The translations under genes were made by a program, and so were the position numbers. Under the pieces are notes generated by a model. That model was not told the origin of the DNA and ran no database searches. It was given only the letters and a program-made list of their open reading frames with translations. Shown here one piece after another: positions 16,464-24,448 of a DNA stretch of 56,361 bases (position 1 is the first letter of the stretch; each line of letters opens with the position of its first letter). Source of the stretch: Pseudomonas citronellolis (GTDB taxonomy: Bacteria; Pseudomonadota; Gammaproteobacteria; Pseudomonadales; Pseudomonadaceae); NCBI RefSeq assembly GCF_029335315.1, contig NZ_JARJLT010000028.1, forward strand, positions 1-56,361, given 5' to 3'.

Positions 16464-16714
16464 TCCCCGAAGCCATCAACGTCGCCCGCGCCCCCGTGGC
16501 GGCCAACGAGGAAATCGACAAGCCTCGCTTCCAGACCACCCTGGATGGCGTGGAACAACTCTGCAGCAAGTGCGACGAATACTGGCCGTTCGACGCGGAG
16601 TTCTTCTTCAAGGGCAGCAACGGCAAGCTCTATACCTACTGCAAGGCCTGCTACTACGAAATGCCGTCCATGCAGAAGCGCCTGGCCGCACGCGGAAAAC
16701 GGAGGCCGGTATGA
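16460..16714 (+). CDS. small zinc-ribbon-like phage protein
   Basis: 84 residues with two CxxC pairs (CSKCDEYWP and YCKACYYE) 25-30 residues apart, the pattern of a zinc ribbon as seen in HNH-associated and phage small proteins. There is no HNH catalytic motif. It begins and ends in 4-base overlaps, so it is embedded in the early operon just before GemA. Confidence 0.75.
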   Translation: MIPEAINVARAPVAANEEIDKPRFQTTLDGVEQLCSKCDEYWPFDAEFFFKGSNGKLYTYCKACYYEMPSMQKRLAARGKRRPV

Positions 16715-17115
16715 GCAGCAAGGGCCGACAGTTGATCCAGATTGCCCGGCGCCAGCTGGGCATGGATGACGACACCTACCGCGCCATGCTGGGCCGGGTG
16801 GCCGGCGTGACGTCGTCGACCAAGCTGACCCCGCGCCAGGTCGGCCTGGTGCTGGCCGAGCTGGAGCGCCTGGGCTGGGAGCCTGCCCGGAAGACGGTCG
16901 GCCGCGCGGCGCCCCAGGTCGCCCCGGATCGCCAGGCCTTGGTCAGCAAGATCGAGGCCTTCCTGGCCGAGGCCGAGCGCCCCTGGAGCTACGCCGACGC
17001 CATGGCGCTGCGGATGTTCCAGGTCGAGCGCGTCGAGTGGCTGGATGCTGGCCAGCTGGGGCGCCTGGTCGCTGCGCTGGCCTACGACGCCAAGCGCCAC
17101 GGGCGGAAGGTATGA
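16711..17115 (+). CDS. gemA: GemA-like protein (Mu gp16 family)
   Basis: 134 residues. The start SSKGRQLIQIARRQLGMDDD, then LTPRQVGLVLAELERLGW, and the WSYADAMALRMFQVERVEWL segment match the GemA/gp16 family of Mu-like phages, which in Mu modulates host gene expression and DNA topology. GGAGG precedes ATG 16711. It directly precedes Mor, as in Mu. Confidence 0.85.
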   Translation: MSSKGRQLIQIARRQLGMDDDTYRAMLGRVAGVTSSTKLTPRQVGLVLAELERLGWEPARKTVGRAAPQVAPDRQALVSKIEAFLAEAERPWSYADAMALRMFQVERVEWLDAGQLGRLVAALAYDAKRHGRKV

Positions 17116-17549
17116 ACCTGGAGCAGGTGCGCGACCAGCTGCCGGCCCAGGTGCTGGAGATTGCCGAGGTGGTGGGCATGCCCGCCGCCCTGCGCCTGGT
17201 GGCTGAGCTGGGCGGTACGACCTGGGAGTTCGCCAAGGGTGGCAACCGCAGTGGGCAAATCAGGGTCGCGGCGCTGGCCGACGTCATCGGCGACGAGGCG
17301 GCGCAGCTGCTGACCAGTCGCGTAGGCGGGACGTCGGTCTACATCCCGCGCTGTGACGCAGCCCTTCGCCGCCTGCGCGACCTGGAGATTCACCGCCAGT
17401 TCGAACAGGCCGTGCGCGAGGGCGTGAGCGCCAACACGGTGGTCGCCGAGCTGGCCCGAACTTATCAGCTCAGCGACCGTCGTATCTGGATCATTCTCAA
17501 GCAGGTGCTTCCGGAGCCTTACCCGACCTCCGCCGACCTCTTCGACTAA
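17112..17549 (+). CDS. mor: Mor middle-operon transcription activator
   Basis: 145 residues. The N-terminal dimerisation half (LPAQVLEIAEVVGMPAALRLV) and C-terminal HTH (SANTVVAELARTYQLSDRRIWIILK) are those of the Mor/C activator family. Mu Mor activates the middle promoter that drives C; there is no separate C gene here, so this protein probably switches on late transcription directly. A terminator follows at once, and a conserved motif that could be its target lies 27 bases after the stop and again at 24923 and 30208. Confidence 0.9.
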   Translation: MNLEQVRDQLPAQVLEIAEVVGMPAALRLVAELGGTTWEFAKGGNRSGQIRVAALADVIGDEAAQLLTSRVGGTSVYIPRCDAALRRLRDLEIHRQFEQAVREGVSANTVVAELARTYQLSDRRIWIILKQVLPEPYPTSADLFD

Positions 17550-17569
17550 GCCCCGCTCATGCGGGGCTT
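17548..17569 (+). terminator. terminator of the early operon
   Basis: A 9-bp perfect stem AAGCCCCGC/GCGGGGCTT with a TCAT loop, overlapping the mor stop codon and followed by TGTCTTTC. Confidence 0.8.
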
Positions 17570-17575
17570 TGTCTT

Positions 17576-17595
17576 TCTACTGAACCCCTTCCTCT
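17576..17595 (+). promoter_or_regulatory. late-promoter motif, copy 1
   Basis: TCTACTGAACCCCTTCCTCT follows the early terminator and precedes the lysis/packaging genes. Copies at 24923-24942 (identical over 20 bases) and 30208-30227 (two differences) precede other late blocks. It is probably the binding site for Mor. Confidence 0.65.
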
Positions 17596-17604
17596 AAAGC
17601 GCAG

Positions 17605-17641
17605 GCCGCCGGATAAGCACCATGGCGGCATGAGCGCACAA
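17605..17641 (+). promoter_or_regulatory. initiation-region hairpin with three-codon mini-ORF
   Basis: GCCGCC (17605-17610) can pair with GGCGGC (17624-17629), next to the start codon at 17630. ATGGCGGCATGA (17622-17633) encodes Met-Ala-Ala-stop and overlaps the true start. Almost the same bases recur at 24970-24989. No ordinary ribosome site is present. Confidence 0.5.
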
Positions 17642-17983
17642 CCGATCCACCACGCCCCCACCAGCCCCCGCGACTATGCCGCGATGGTACTGGCCGAGCC
17701 CAACCTGGAGCGCCGCCGCCTCTTGATGGAGCGGTGCCCCGAGCACTGGCGCGAGCTGGTCGGCGAGCACGTCAAGACCGGCTATTCCCGCATCCAGGCC
17801 TATCGGCAGTATCTCACCGGCCAGCGCCGGGCCATGGCCGAGGGGCCGAAGCCGGCGCCGCGCCGGGAGGACACCAGCTTCCGCATCAGCGACTTCGACG
17901 CCAAGAAGTCCGCGCCCGAGAAGGGCAACCAGGAACTGGCCAAGCTCAAGGCCCTGGTGGGAGGCAAGCGCGATGGGGATTAA
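17630..17983 (+). CDS. late phage protein of unknown function
   Basis: 117 residues, first gene of the late region. Mostly helical and basic, with DDD/K-rich C-terminal tail (GNQELAKLKALVGGKRDGD). It begins MSAQ, echoing the MNAQ start of the protease gene at 24978, because the initiation region is duplicated. The function is unknown; it overlaps the endolysin gene by 11 bases. Confidence 0.72.
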   Translation: MSAQPIHHAPTSPRDYAAMVLAEPNLERRRLLMERCPEHWRELVGEHVKTGYSRIQAYRQYLTGQRRAMAEGPKPAPRREDTSFRISDFDAKKSAPEKGNQELAKLKALVGGKRDGD

Positions 17984-18476
17984 GGCGCGCGTACTGGCGG
18001 CGGCTGTGCTGATCGCCACGCCCGTAGTCGTCCACTTCGAAGGCCGCAGCTTGCCGGCCTACCTCGACCCGGTGGGCATCCCCACCATCTGCGATGGCTG
18101 GACCCGTGGCGTCCAGCTCGACGACCAGGCCACGCCGGCCGAGTGCGACGAGCTGACCCGCAAGGGACTGCAGGAAGCGGCCGACATCTTCGGCGCCTGG
18201 GTGCCGCAACAGGTCATCGACCGGCTGCCGCCCAAGACCCTCGCCGCCTTCCTGTCCTTCATCTACAACGTCGGCCCCGGCAAGCCGGGCGTGAAGGACG
18301 GGTTTGTCTGGCTGAAGTCCGGCCAGCACTCGACCATGCTGCGCGAGCTGCAGGCCGGTCGCGTCGCCCAGGCCTGCGCCCAGCTGTCCAGCTGGACCAG
18401 CGCCGGAGGTCGGAAGCTCGGCGGGCTGGTGCGCCGCCGCGCGGCTGAACGGACCCTGTGCGAGGCCGACCTATGA
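17973..18476 (+). CDS. SAR endolysin (phage lysozyme, GH24)
   Basis: 167 residues. The catalytic triad has the T4/P21 lysozyme spacing: Glu23, Asp32 and Thr38 (HFEG...LDPVGIPT), followed by CDGWTRGV. Residues ~7-20 form a weakly hydrophobic Ala/Val-rich segment with no cleavage site, typical of a signal-arrest-release anchor. The enzyme would wait at the inner membrane and refold in the periplasm when the membrane depolarises. It is directly followed by the spanin genes. No standard holin lies beside it. Confidence 0.92.
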   Translation: MGIKARVLAAAVLIATPVVVHFEGRSLPAYLDPVGIPTICDGWTRGVQLDDQATPAECDELTRKGLQEAADIFGAWVPQQVIDRLPPKTLAAFLSFIYNVGPGKPGVKDGFVWLKSGQHSTMLRELQAGRVAQACAQLSSWTSAGGRKLGGLVRRRAAERTLCEADL

Positions 18477-19102
18477 CCTGGCTCGACATCCTCAAGCGCC
18501 TGGCCGGCCCGGTGGCAGTCATCAGCATCCTGCTTCTGATCGTTGCCGGTGCCGAGGCCATGCAGGCCCTGTCGCGGCAGCAGGGCTACGACCTGGCCAA
18601 GGCCGAGGGCCAGGCCGCCCTGGAGCAGCTGCAGCGGAAGTACGCCGAAGCGGACACCAAGCGCGCCCGCCAAGCCGAAGACGATGCCAAAGCCGCCGCG
18701 AATCGCTTGGCCTCGGAGCAGAGCCGGGCCAACAAGCTGGCCGCCGCCCTGGCCGAGCAGCAGCGCCAACACCGCAAGACCACTGACCACCTCGCTGGGG
18801 AGATAGCCCGTGTCAACGACCTCTACCGGGAGGCGCTCGACGCGCCGCCTAAGCCTGTGCCTGCTTGCGTGCTTACTCGCGGCTGGGTGCGAGTCTACGA
18901 CGAAGCAACCGGCGCCCGTGTGCCAGCCGCGCGACCTGCCGCCGGAGCTGCTACGCCGGCCGGAGCCGGCGACCCCGCTGACCAGCTCCCCGCAGGCATC
19001 GACCAGCGCGCAGTCCTGGAACACCACGTCCGCTATGCCGAGCAGTGCCGGAACACGGCCGCTCAGCTGGACGCTCTGATAGACGCCGTGGAGGGCCATT
19101 GA
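18473..19102 (+). CDS. i-spanin, Rz-like
   Basis: 209 residues with one N-terminal membrane segment (residues ~11-30, AGPVAVISILLLIVAGAEAM) and a long periplasmic coiled coil (AEGQAALEQLQRKYAEADTKRARQ and onward). It overlaps the endolysin by 4 bases. It pairs with the embedded lipoprotein at 18810 to fuse inner and outer membranes in the last step of lysis. At 209 residues it is longer than lambda Rz (153), owing to an Ala/Pro-rich linker. Confidence 0.87.
   Translation: MTWLDILKRLAGPVAVISILLLIVAGAEAMQALSRQQGYDLAKAEGQAALEQLQRKYAEADTKRARQAEDDAKAAANRLASEQSRANKLAAALAEQQRQHRKTTDHLAGEIARVNDLYREALDAPPKPVPACVLTRGWVRVYDEATGARVPAARPAAGAATPAGAGDPADQLPAGIDQRAVLEHHVRYAEQCRNTAAQLDALIDAVEGH
18810..19079 (+). 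CDS. o-spanin lipoprotein Rz1, fully embedded in Rz
   Basis: Starts at GTG 18810 in the +1 frame relative to Rz, with GGGGAGA 7 bases upstream, and lies wholly within the Rz gene. The 89-residue product has a basic start, a hydrophobic stretch and a lipobox LLAAGC with the modified Cys at 27. The mature part is Pro-rich (PVCQPRDLPPELLRRPEPATP), as in Rz1 proteins. It should sit in the outer membrane and bind Rz. Confidence 0.85.
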   Translation: MSTTSTGRRSTRRLSLCLLACLLAAGCESTTKQPAPVCQPRDLPPELLRRPEPATPLTSSPQASTSAQSWNTTSAMPSSAGTRPLSWTL

Positions 19103-19476
19103 TGGCTATCGAAATGATCGGCTGGGCAATCACCCTGCTATCGACCTTCGCCGGGGTCGTGGTCGGCCTGGTCCGGCTGCTGCTGTGGCAGTTCGAGAAG
19201 CGGCTGTCCGAGAAATTCACCGCCCAGGATGAGGCCCGGCGTGAGGCCAGCAAGCACTGGGAGGACAACTTCGCCAAGGTGCTGGAGCGCCAGGACAAGG
19301 ACGCGCTGGCCGTCCAGCAACTGGAGCGCGCCTTCCTCAACTTCAAAGCCCAGCTCCCCCTGGAGTACGTCCGCCGCGAAGAGTGGGCGCGAGGGCAATC
19401 CGTGATCGAGGCCAAGCTGGATGGCTTGGCGCTCCGGTTTGAAAACATCCTGCTCAAAGGAGCGCGCAATGATTGA
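19102..19476 (+). CDS. DUF2730-like membrane protein
   Basis: 124 residues from ATG 19102, overlapping the Rz stop. One N-terminal membrane helix (MIGWAITLLSTFAGVVVGLVR) precedes an amphipathic helical domain. It resembles DUF2730 proteins of Mu-like phages (Mu gp25 position). Its role is unknown; with only one membrane segment it is a possible but unproven holin component. Confidence 0.8.
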   Translation: MAIEMIGWAITLLSTFAGVVVGLVRLLLWQFEKRLSEKFTAQDEARREASKHWEDNFAKVLERQDKDALAVQQLERAFLNFKAQLPLEYVRREEWARGQSVIEAKLDGLALRFENILLKGARND

Positions 19477-19780
19477 TCCCACCAAAGCCCGCCGCGAGTC
19501 CATTCGCTGGTTCGTCCTCCTGACGCTCAACACGTCGCGCCCCGTCGACCCGCACGAAGCCGTGGTGCTGACGACCATCCAGGGCATCTACCCCGACGCG
19601 ACGGCAATTGAGCTGCGGCGTGAGCTGGACTACCTCGAAGACCGCAAGCTGGTGACGCTGGAGAAGAAGCCCAGCGGCCAGTGGATTTGCGGTCTGACCC
19701 ACTACGGTGTGGACATCGCGGAATACACCGTCGAATGCTTCCCCGGCATCGCCCGGCCCGAGAAATACTGGAGCGCCTGA
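19469..19780 (+). CDS. small winged-helix-like protein (Mu gp26 position)
   Basis: 103 residues from ATG 19469 with AAAGGAG 6 bases upstream. The core (AIELRRELDYLEDRKLVTLEKKPSGQW) has the look of a winged helix. It occupies the slot of Mu gp26, between the DUF2730-like and DUF3486 genes. The function is unknown. Confidence 0.78.
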   Translation: MIDPTKARRESIRWFVLLTLNTSRPVDPHEAVVLTTIQGIYPDATAIELRRELDYLEDRKLVTLEKKPSGQWICGLTHYGVDIAEYTVECFPGIARPEKYWSA

Positions 19781-19782
19781 CC

Positions 19783-20295
19783 ATGCCGCCGCGCTCCAAG
19801 GTTCAACAGCTCCCGGCCAACGTGAAGGCCTGGCTCGACAAGTACCTGGTCGACACCAACTTTTCCGGCTACGAGGCACTCTCGGCCGCACTGGAAGAGC
19901 GCGGCTACAGCATCGGCAAGTCCGCACTGCACGCCTACGGCCAGACCTTCGAGGATCGCCTGGCCGCGCTTCGCCAATCCAGCGAGCAGGCCAAGGCGGT
20001 GGTCACTGCCGCACCCGATGACGAGGGCGCCGTGAACGAGGCACTCATGCGCCTGGTTCAGGATCACCTGTTCAAGCTGCTGATGGCCTCTGAGGGCAAG
20101 CTGGACCTGCCCAAGGTGGCCAAGGCCGTGGCCGAGCTGGGCCGCGCATCCGTCGTCCAGCTGAAGTGGAAGGCCGAGTTCAAGGAGCGCGCCGAGGCGG
20201 CTGCCGCCAAGGTCGAGAACATCGCCAAGAAGGGCGGGCTCAGCGCCGACACCGTGGCCGAGATTCGCCGGGAAATCCTCGGGGTGGCCGGATGA
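19783..20295 (+). CDS. DUF3486 protein, Mu gp27-like (probable small terminase)
   Basis: 170 residues from ATG 19783. The start PPRSKVQQLPANVKAWLDKYLV and the following YSIGKSALHAYGQ match the DUF3486/Mu gp27 family. It precedes the large terminase and carries an N-terminal DNA-binding-like helical region with a coiled second half, consistent with the small terminase subunit. Confidence 0.88.
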   Translation: MPPRSKVQQLPANVKAWLDKYLVDTNFSGYEALSAALEERGYSIGKSALHAYGQTFEDRLAALRQSSEQAKAVVTAAPDDEGAVNEALMRLVQDHLFKLLMASEGKLDLPKVAKAVAELGRASVVQLKWKAEFKERAEAAAAKVENIAKKGGLSADTVAEIRREILGVAG

Positions 20296-20393
20296 ACTAT
20301 CTGCTCGCCTTCCTACTGGTCGCGCTTCCCGCATCGCCTGGCGAGCGGTACGCCGCCGCCGTGGCTCTCTTCCTTGCCTGGGTATTCCAGTGA
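20292..20393 (+). CDS. 33-residue membrane peptide, possible holin
   Basis: The gene begins in an ATGA overlap with the preceding gene and ends in a TGATG overlap with the terminase, so the phage has kept it despite its size. It encodes two hydrophobic stretches (YLLAFLLVALPA and AAAVALFLAWVF) around a short polar turn (SPGERY). This two-helix hairpin recalls small pinholins, which normally act with SAR endolysins such as the one at 17973. The holin role is inference only. Confidence 0.6.
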   Translation: MNYLLAFLLVALPASPGERYAAAVALFLAWVFQ

Positions 20394-21955
20394 TGAGCAA
20401 GCAAACGAACGACCCGCTATTGCAGCACGTCAGCAACACGGCCGGGGCTGCGGTCCCTGCCGTGCTGCTGGACTACCAGAAGGAGTGGATCGGCATTCGC
20501 GCACCGCTCAAGGTGGGCGAGAAGTCGCGCCGGATCGGCCTGACCTGGGCCGAGGCGGCGGACAACGTCCTGGTCGCCGCAGCAGCCAAGAATGCTGGCG
20601 GCCAAACCGTCTACTACCTGGGCTACAACCAGGACATGACCGTCGAATATATCCAGGCGTGCGCCATGTGGGCGCGGGCCTTCGACTACGCCGCCGGGGA
20701 GATCGAGGAAGGTATCTGGCAGGATGGCCCGGACAAGAACATCAAGACCTATGCCATCACCTTCCCCAGCGGACACCGCATCGTTGCGCTGACCAGCCGT
20801 CCGTCCAACTTGCGGGGCCGCCAGGGCATCGTGGTTATCGACGAAGCGGCGTTCCATGCCGACCTCGCCCAGTTGCTGAAGGCGGCCCTCGCTTTGCTGA
20901 TCTGGGGCGGCGAAGTCCACGTCATCAGCACCCACGATGGCACCGACAACCCCTTCAACGAACTGATCGACGAGATTCGCGCGGGCAAGCGCAAGGGCGT
21001 GCTCTTCCACTGCGACTTCAAGAAGGCCGTAGCCGATGGCCTCTATAACCGCGTGTGCCTGCGCAAAGGCATTCCCTACGACGCGGCAGAGGAACAGGCG
21101 TGGGTGGCCGACGTTTACGCCTTCTACGGCGATGCGGCCGAGGAAGAGCTGGATTGCATCCCCAGCCAGGGCGGTGGCACCTACCTGTCCCTGGCGCTGC
21201 TGGAGCAACGCAGCCGGGACGGTGTGCCGGTCCTTCGCCTCGCGTACCCGGTAGGCTACGTCACCACCGCGGAACCGCTGCGCTTGGCCGATTCCTTCGC
21301 CTGGTGTGAGCGTGAGCTGGCACCGCTTTTGAAGCAGCTGCCGGCCACCGCCTGGAGCTTCTACGGCATGGACTTCGCCCGCAGTGGCGACTTGTCGGTG
21401 ATCGTGCCGCTGATCCAGGAACAGGACAGCCGCAAGCGGCCGCCCTTCCTGGTCGAGCTGCGCGGGGTGCCGTTCAAGCAGCAAGAGCAAATCCTGTTCT
21501 ACATCGTCGACCGCCTGCCCAGCTTCATGGCGGGGGCCAACGATGCGCGCGGCAACGGCCAGCAGTTGGCCGAGGCGGCGTCGATCAAGTACGGGCACAC
21601 CCGTATCAGCCAGGTGATGCTGACCGAGGGCTGGTATCGGGACAACATGCCCGGCCTCAAGGCCGACCTGGAAGACGGAACCCTCTACGACCTGCCCAGC
21701 GACCGCGACGTCATCGGCGATCTGCGCGCGTTCAAGATGGTCAGGGGGGTGGCCCGTGTCCCCGACGTCCGCACCACCGAGAAGGAAGGCGGCCAGCGCC
21801 ACGGTGACGCCGGCATCGCCATGGCCCTGGCGCGCTTCGCCAGCCGCATGGAGATCGAGCAATACGGCTACGAGGCCGTGCGCCCCTCCAACTCCGACAA
21901 GTTCAACGACGACGACCAGGTGTCCCACGGCTGGGGCATCGGAGGTGTTCTGTAA
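20393..21955 (+). CDS. terminase large subunit (Mu gp28-like)
   Basis: 520 residues from ATG 20393 (overlapping the previous stop). The ATPase half has a Walker A-like EKSRRIGLT at about 43-51 and Walker B GIVVIDEAAF at about 145-154; the C-terminal half has the nuclease-like FYGMDFARSGDLSVIVPL with conserved Asp. It is the packaging motor for headful DNA packaging that picks up host DNA at Mu-like ends. Confidence 0.93.
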   Translation: MSKQTNDPLLQHVSNTAGAAVPAVLLDYQKEWIGIRAPLKVGEKSRRIGLTWAEAADNVLVAAAAKNAGGQTVYYLGYNQDMTVEYIQACAMWARAFDYAAGEIEEGIWQDGPDKNIKTYAITFPSGHRIVALTSRPSNLRGRQGIVVIDEAAFHADLAQLLKAALALLIWGGEVHVISTHDGTDNPFNELIDEIRAGKRKGVLFHCDFKKAVADGLYNRVCLRKGIPYDAAEEQAWVADVYAFYGDAAEEELDCIPSQGGGTYLSLALLEQRSRDGVPVLRLAYPVGYVTTAEPLRLADSFAWCERELAPLLKQLPATAWSFYGMDFARSGDLSVIVPLIQEQDSRKRPPFLVELRGVPFKQQEQILFYIVDRLPSFMAGANDARGNGQQLAEAASIKYGHTRISQVMLTEGWYRDNMPGLKADLEDGTLYDLPSDRDVIGDLRAFKMVRGVARVPDVRTTEKEGGQRHGDAGIAMALARFASRMEIEQYGYEAVRPSNSDKFNDDDQVSHGWGIGGVL

Positions 21956-23535
21956 TGGCTGAATCCCCCATCCTCGACGCCAGCGGCCGACCCTTCCCGA
22001 AGGTCGACATCCTGCAGGAAGTCGTCCATGCCAGCGTCACGGGCGTGAACCAGGCGTGGTCGACCGACACCGTGTCGACTTCCCTCGACCCGGCCCGGCT
22101 CCGCGCCATCCTCAACGCCGCCGCCACGGGCGACGCCCGCGACTACCTGACCCTCGCCGAGGAAATGGAAGAGAAAGACCCGCACTACGCGGCCGTCCTG
22201 GGCACCCGTAAGCGCGCCGTATCCGGCCTGCCTATCAGTGTCGAGGCTGCGAGTGCGCAACCGCATGACGAAGAGCTGGCCGACGTCGTGCGCCAGCTGG
22301 TCGAGCTGCCCGAGTTCGGCGACATGCTGGACGATCTGCTGGACGCCATCGGAAAGGGCTACTCCGTCGTGGAGCCGCTGTGGGAGTACCGCGACGGCAA
22401 GTTCTGGCCGAAGAGCTACGAGCACCGCGACCCGCGCTGGTTCCAGTTCGACCGCGTCACCGGCAAGCGCCTGCAGCTGCTCGACTCCACGGGCCTGGGC
22501 ACTGAGCTGCCGCCTGGCCGCCTGCTCATCCACCGGCCCCGCCTCAAGTCGGGCCTCCCCATCCGGGGCGGTGTCGCGCGCCTGGTGGCCGTTTCCTACA
22601 TGTGCAAGTCCTTCACCCTGAAGGACTGGATGCGGTTTGCAGAGCTGTACGGCATGCCACTGCGGATCGGCCGCTACGGTCCTGGCGCGAAGCCCGACGA
22701 CATCGCCGTGCTCCGGCGGGCGGTTGCCCAGCTTGCAGCCGACGCGGCGGCGATTCTCCCGGAAGGGATGAAGATCGACTTCGTGGAAATCGCCAACGCG
22801 GCGGGCGGTGCTGAGCTGTTCGAGAAGCTGGCCGAGTGGCTCGACAAGCAAATCTCCAAGGCGGTCCTGGGCCAGACCATGACCACCGACGATGGGTCGA
22901 GCCAGAGTCAGGCGAACGTCCACAACGAAGTGCGAAAGGACATCCTCAAGGCCGACGCCAAGCAGCTCGCCGCGACGGTCAATCACCTGGTCCGCATCTT
23001 CATCGACCTGAACTACGGCCCGCAGAAGGTTTATCCCAAGGTCGTCCTGCAGGTGACGGAGCCGGAAGACCTCAAGGCCCTGGCCGACGCGCTTACCCCG
23101 TTCATTGATCGGGGCCTGAAGGTCGAGTCGTCGGCGATCCTCGACAAGTTCGGCCTGTCGGCTCCGGAGGACGGAGCGGAGGTGCTGCGAGCCAAGGACG
23201 GAGCACCAGCCGCGCCGGCCCTGAACCACGAACAGCGGTCCTGCCACTGCCACGCCTGCAACGTCGAACGGGGGAAGCGCAAGGCGCTGAACGCCGAGCA
23301 GTCGCGCGACGAGCTGGACCAACTGGCCGACGACGACCTGGGCGACTGGGAGCCACTGCTGCGCCCGGTGCTCGATCCCGTCCAGGAACTGGCCGACAAG
23401 GCCGCCAGCTTCGACGAGTTCAAGGCAGGGCTGGCGGCGCTGCTCGATGACATGGACCCGACCGAGCTGGTCGAGAAACTGGCCATCGCGAGCTTCAAGG
23501 CCCGCGCCCTCGGTGACGTGAGGGACGAGCTGTGA
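21955..23535 (+). CDS. portal protein, DUF935 (Mu gp29-like)
   Basis: 526 residues; ATG 21955 overlaps the terminase stop. It matches DUF935 portal proteins (VLGTRKRAVSGLPISVEA, and LIHRPRLKSGLPIRGGVARLV, and the GQTMTTDDGSSQSQANVHNEVR segment). It should form the dodecameric ring at one capsid vertex. A short Cys/His group (SCHCHACNVERGK) lies in the C-terminal part, which is unusual and possibly a metal site. Confidence 0.92.
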   Translation: MAESPILDASGRPFPKVDILQEVVHASVTGVNQAWSTDTVSTSLDPARLRAILNAAATGDARDYLTLAEEMEEKDPHYAAVLGTRKRAVSGLPISVEAASAQPHDEELADVVRQLVELPEFGDMLDDLLDAIGKGYSVVEPLWEYRDGKFWPKSYEHRDPRWFQFDRVTGKRLQLLDSTGLGTELPPGRLLIHRPRLKSGLPIRGGVARLVAVSYMCKSFTLKDWMRFAELYGMPLRIGRYGPGAKPDDIAVLRRAVAQLAADAAAILPEGMKIDFVEIANAAGGAELFEKLAEWLDKQISKAVLGQTMTTDDGSSQSQANVHNEVRKDILKADAKQLAATVNHLVRIFIDLNYGPQKVYPKVVLQVTEPEDLKALADALTPFIDRGLKVESSAILDKFGLSAPEDGAEVLRAKDGAPAAPALNHEQRSCHCHACNVERGKRKALNAEQSRDELDQLADDDLGDWEPLLRPVLDPVQELADKAASFDEFKAGLAALLDDMDPTELVEKLAIASFKARALGDVRDEL

Positions 23536-24365
23536 CGCCCGAACAGTCCCAGGTGCCGGTGCCAAAGGACGCGCTAGATTGGTTCCGCGCCAAGGGCATG
23601 AAGCCCAGCTTCGACCATCGCGACGTCTGGCAGGAAGAGCACGCCACCACCTGGACGGTGGCCAAGGCCATGCGCCTGGACATCCTCGAAGCGATCCGCT
23701 CGGCCGTGGACGAGATGGTCGAGGCCGGTCAGGACTTCGGCACCTTCAAGCGCGAGCTGCAGCCGCTGCTGGTCAAGCTCGGCTGGTGGGGCGTCTCGAA
23801 CATTGTCGACCCACTCACAGGCGAGAAGCGGGACGTCCAGCTGGGCAGCCCGCGCCGCCTGCGCACCATCTACGACATCAACCTGCGCACCGCCAACGCG
23901 GCGGGCCAGTGGCAGCGCATCGAGCGCACGAAGAAGACCCACCCGTATCTGCTCTATCAGCTCGGCCCGAGCCAGCACCACCGCGAGCAGCACTTGGGCT
24001 GGGCCGGCATCCTGCTGCCGGCCGACGATCCCTTCTGGCAAACGCACTTCCCGCCGAACGGCTGGGGGTGCAAGTGCTGGGTCCGCCAGGTCAGCCGGCG
24101 CGAGGCCGAGCGGCTGCTGGCCACGGGCGACTACCTGGATCGGGCGCCGACCTCGGAGGAAATGGAGTACATCAACCGGCGCACCGGCCAGGTGCTCAAG
24201 GTGCCGGCCGGGATCGATCCCGGCTGGGCCTACAACCCCGGCGCCGTTTCCCGGCCGGAGCAGGCGCAGCAGCAGCTCGCCGAGAAGGAAAAGGCGTCGG
24301 TCATCCTGGCCGAATCGGAGAAGCCCGAGAAATCGCGCAGGCGCGACGATAGCGAGTCGGGCTAG
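23532..24365 (+). CDS. Mu F-like minor head protein
   Basis: 277 residues from GTG 23532, overlapping the portal stop. The region around residues 95-185 (RRLRTIYDINLRTANAAGQW, then FPPNGWGCKCWVRQVS) is the head-morphogenesis domain of SPP1 gp7/Mu gpF. It is shorter than Mu F (about 425 residues) and ends with an Arg/Glu-rich tail. It should join the portal inside the procapsid. Confidence 0.88.
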   Translation: MTPEQSQVPVPKDALDWFRAKGMKPSFDHRDVWQEEHATTWTVAKAMRLDILEAIRSAVDEMVEAGQDFGTFKRELQPLLVKLGWWGVSNIVDPLTGEKRDVQLGSPRRLRTIYDINLRTANAAGQWQRIERTKKTHPYLLYQLGPSQHHREQHLGWAGILLPADDPFWQTHFPPNGWGCKCWVRQVSRREAERLLATGDYLDRAPTSEEMEYINRRTGQVLKVPAGIDPGWAYNPGAVSRPEQAQQQLAEKEKASVILAESEKPEKSRRRDDSESG

Positions 24366-24407
24366 GCGACGGGCGCGGGTAGGAGGGGTTTGCGCGTTCT
24401 GCGCGAA

Positions 24408-24426
24408 TCTAACGGCGGTCTAACGG
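24408..24426 (+). repeat. TCTAACGG direct repeat before the cargo candidate
   Basis: TCTAACGG at 24408-24415 and 24419-24426, 11 bp apart (one helical turn), in the 83-base leader after the F-like gene. Just upstream is an imperfect palindrome of GCGCG elements (24391-24406). These could be the control region of an independently expressed gene. Confidence 0.5.
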
Positions 24427-24448
24427 TGTGGCGAAGGTGAGGTTGCAG

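Noticed and set aside
21868-23565. 565-codon minus-strand frame across the portal gene
   Set aside because: Antisense shadow of the DUF935 portal.
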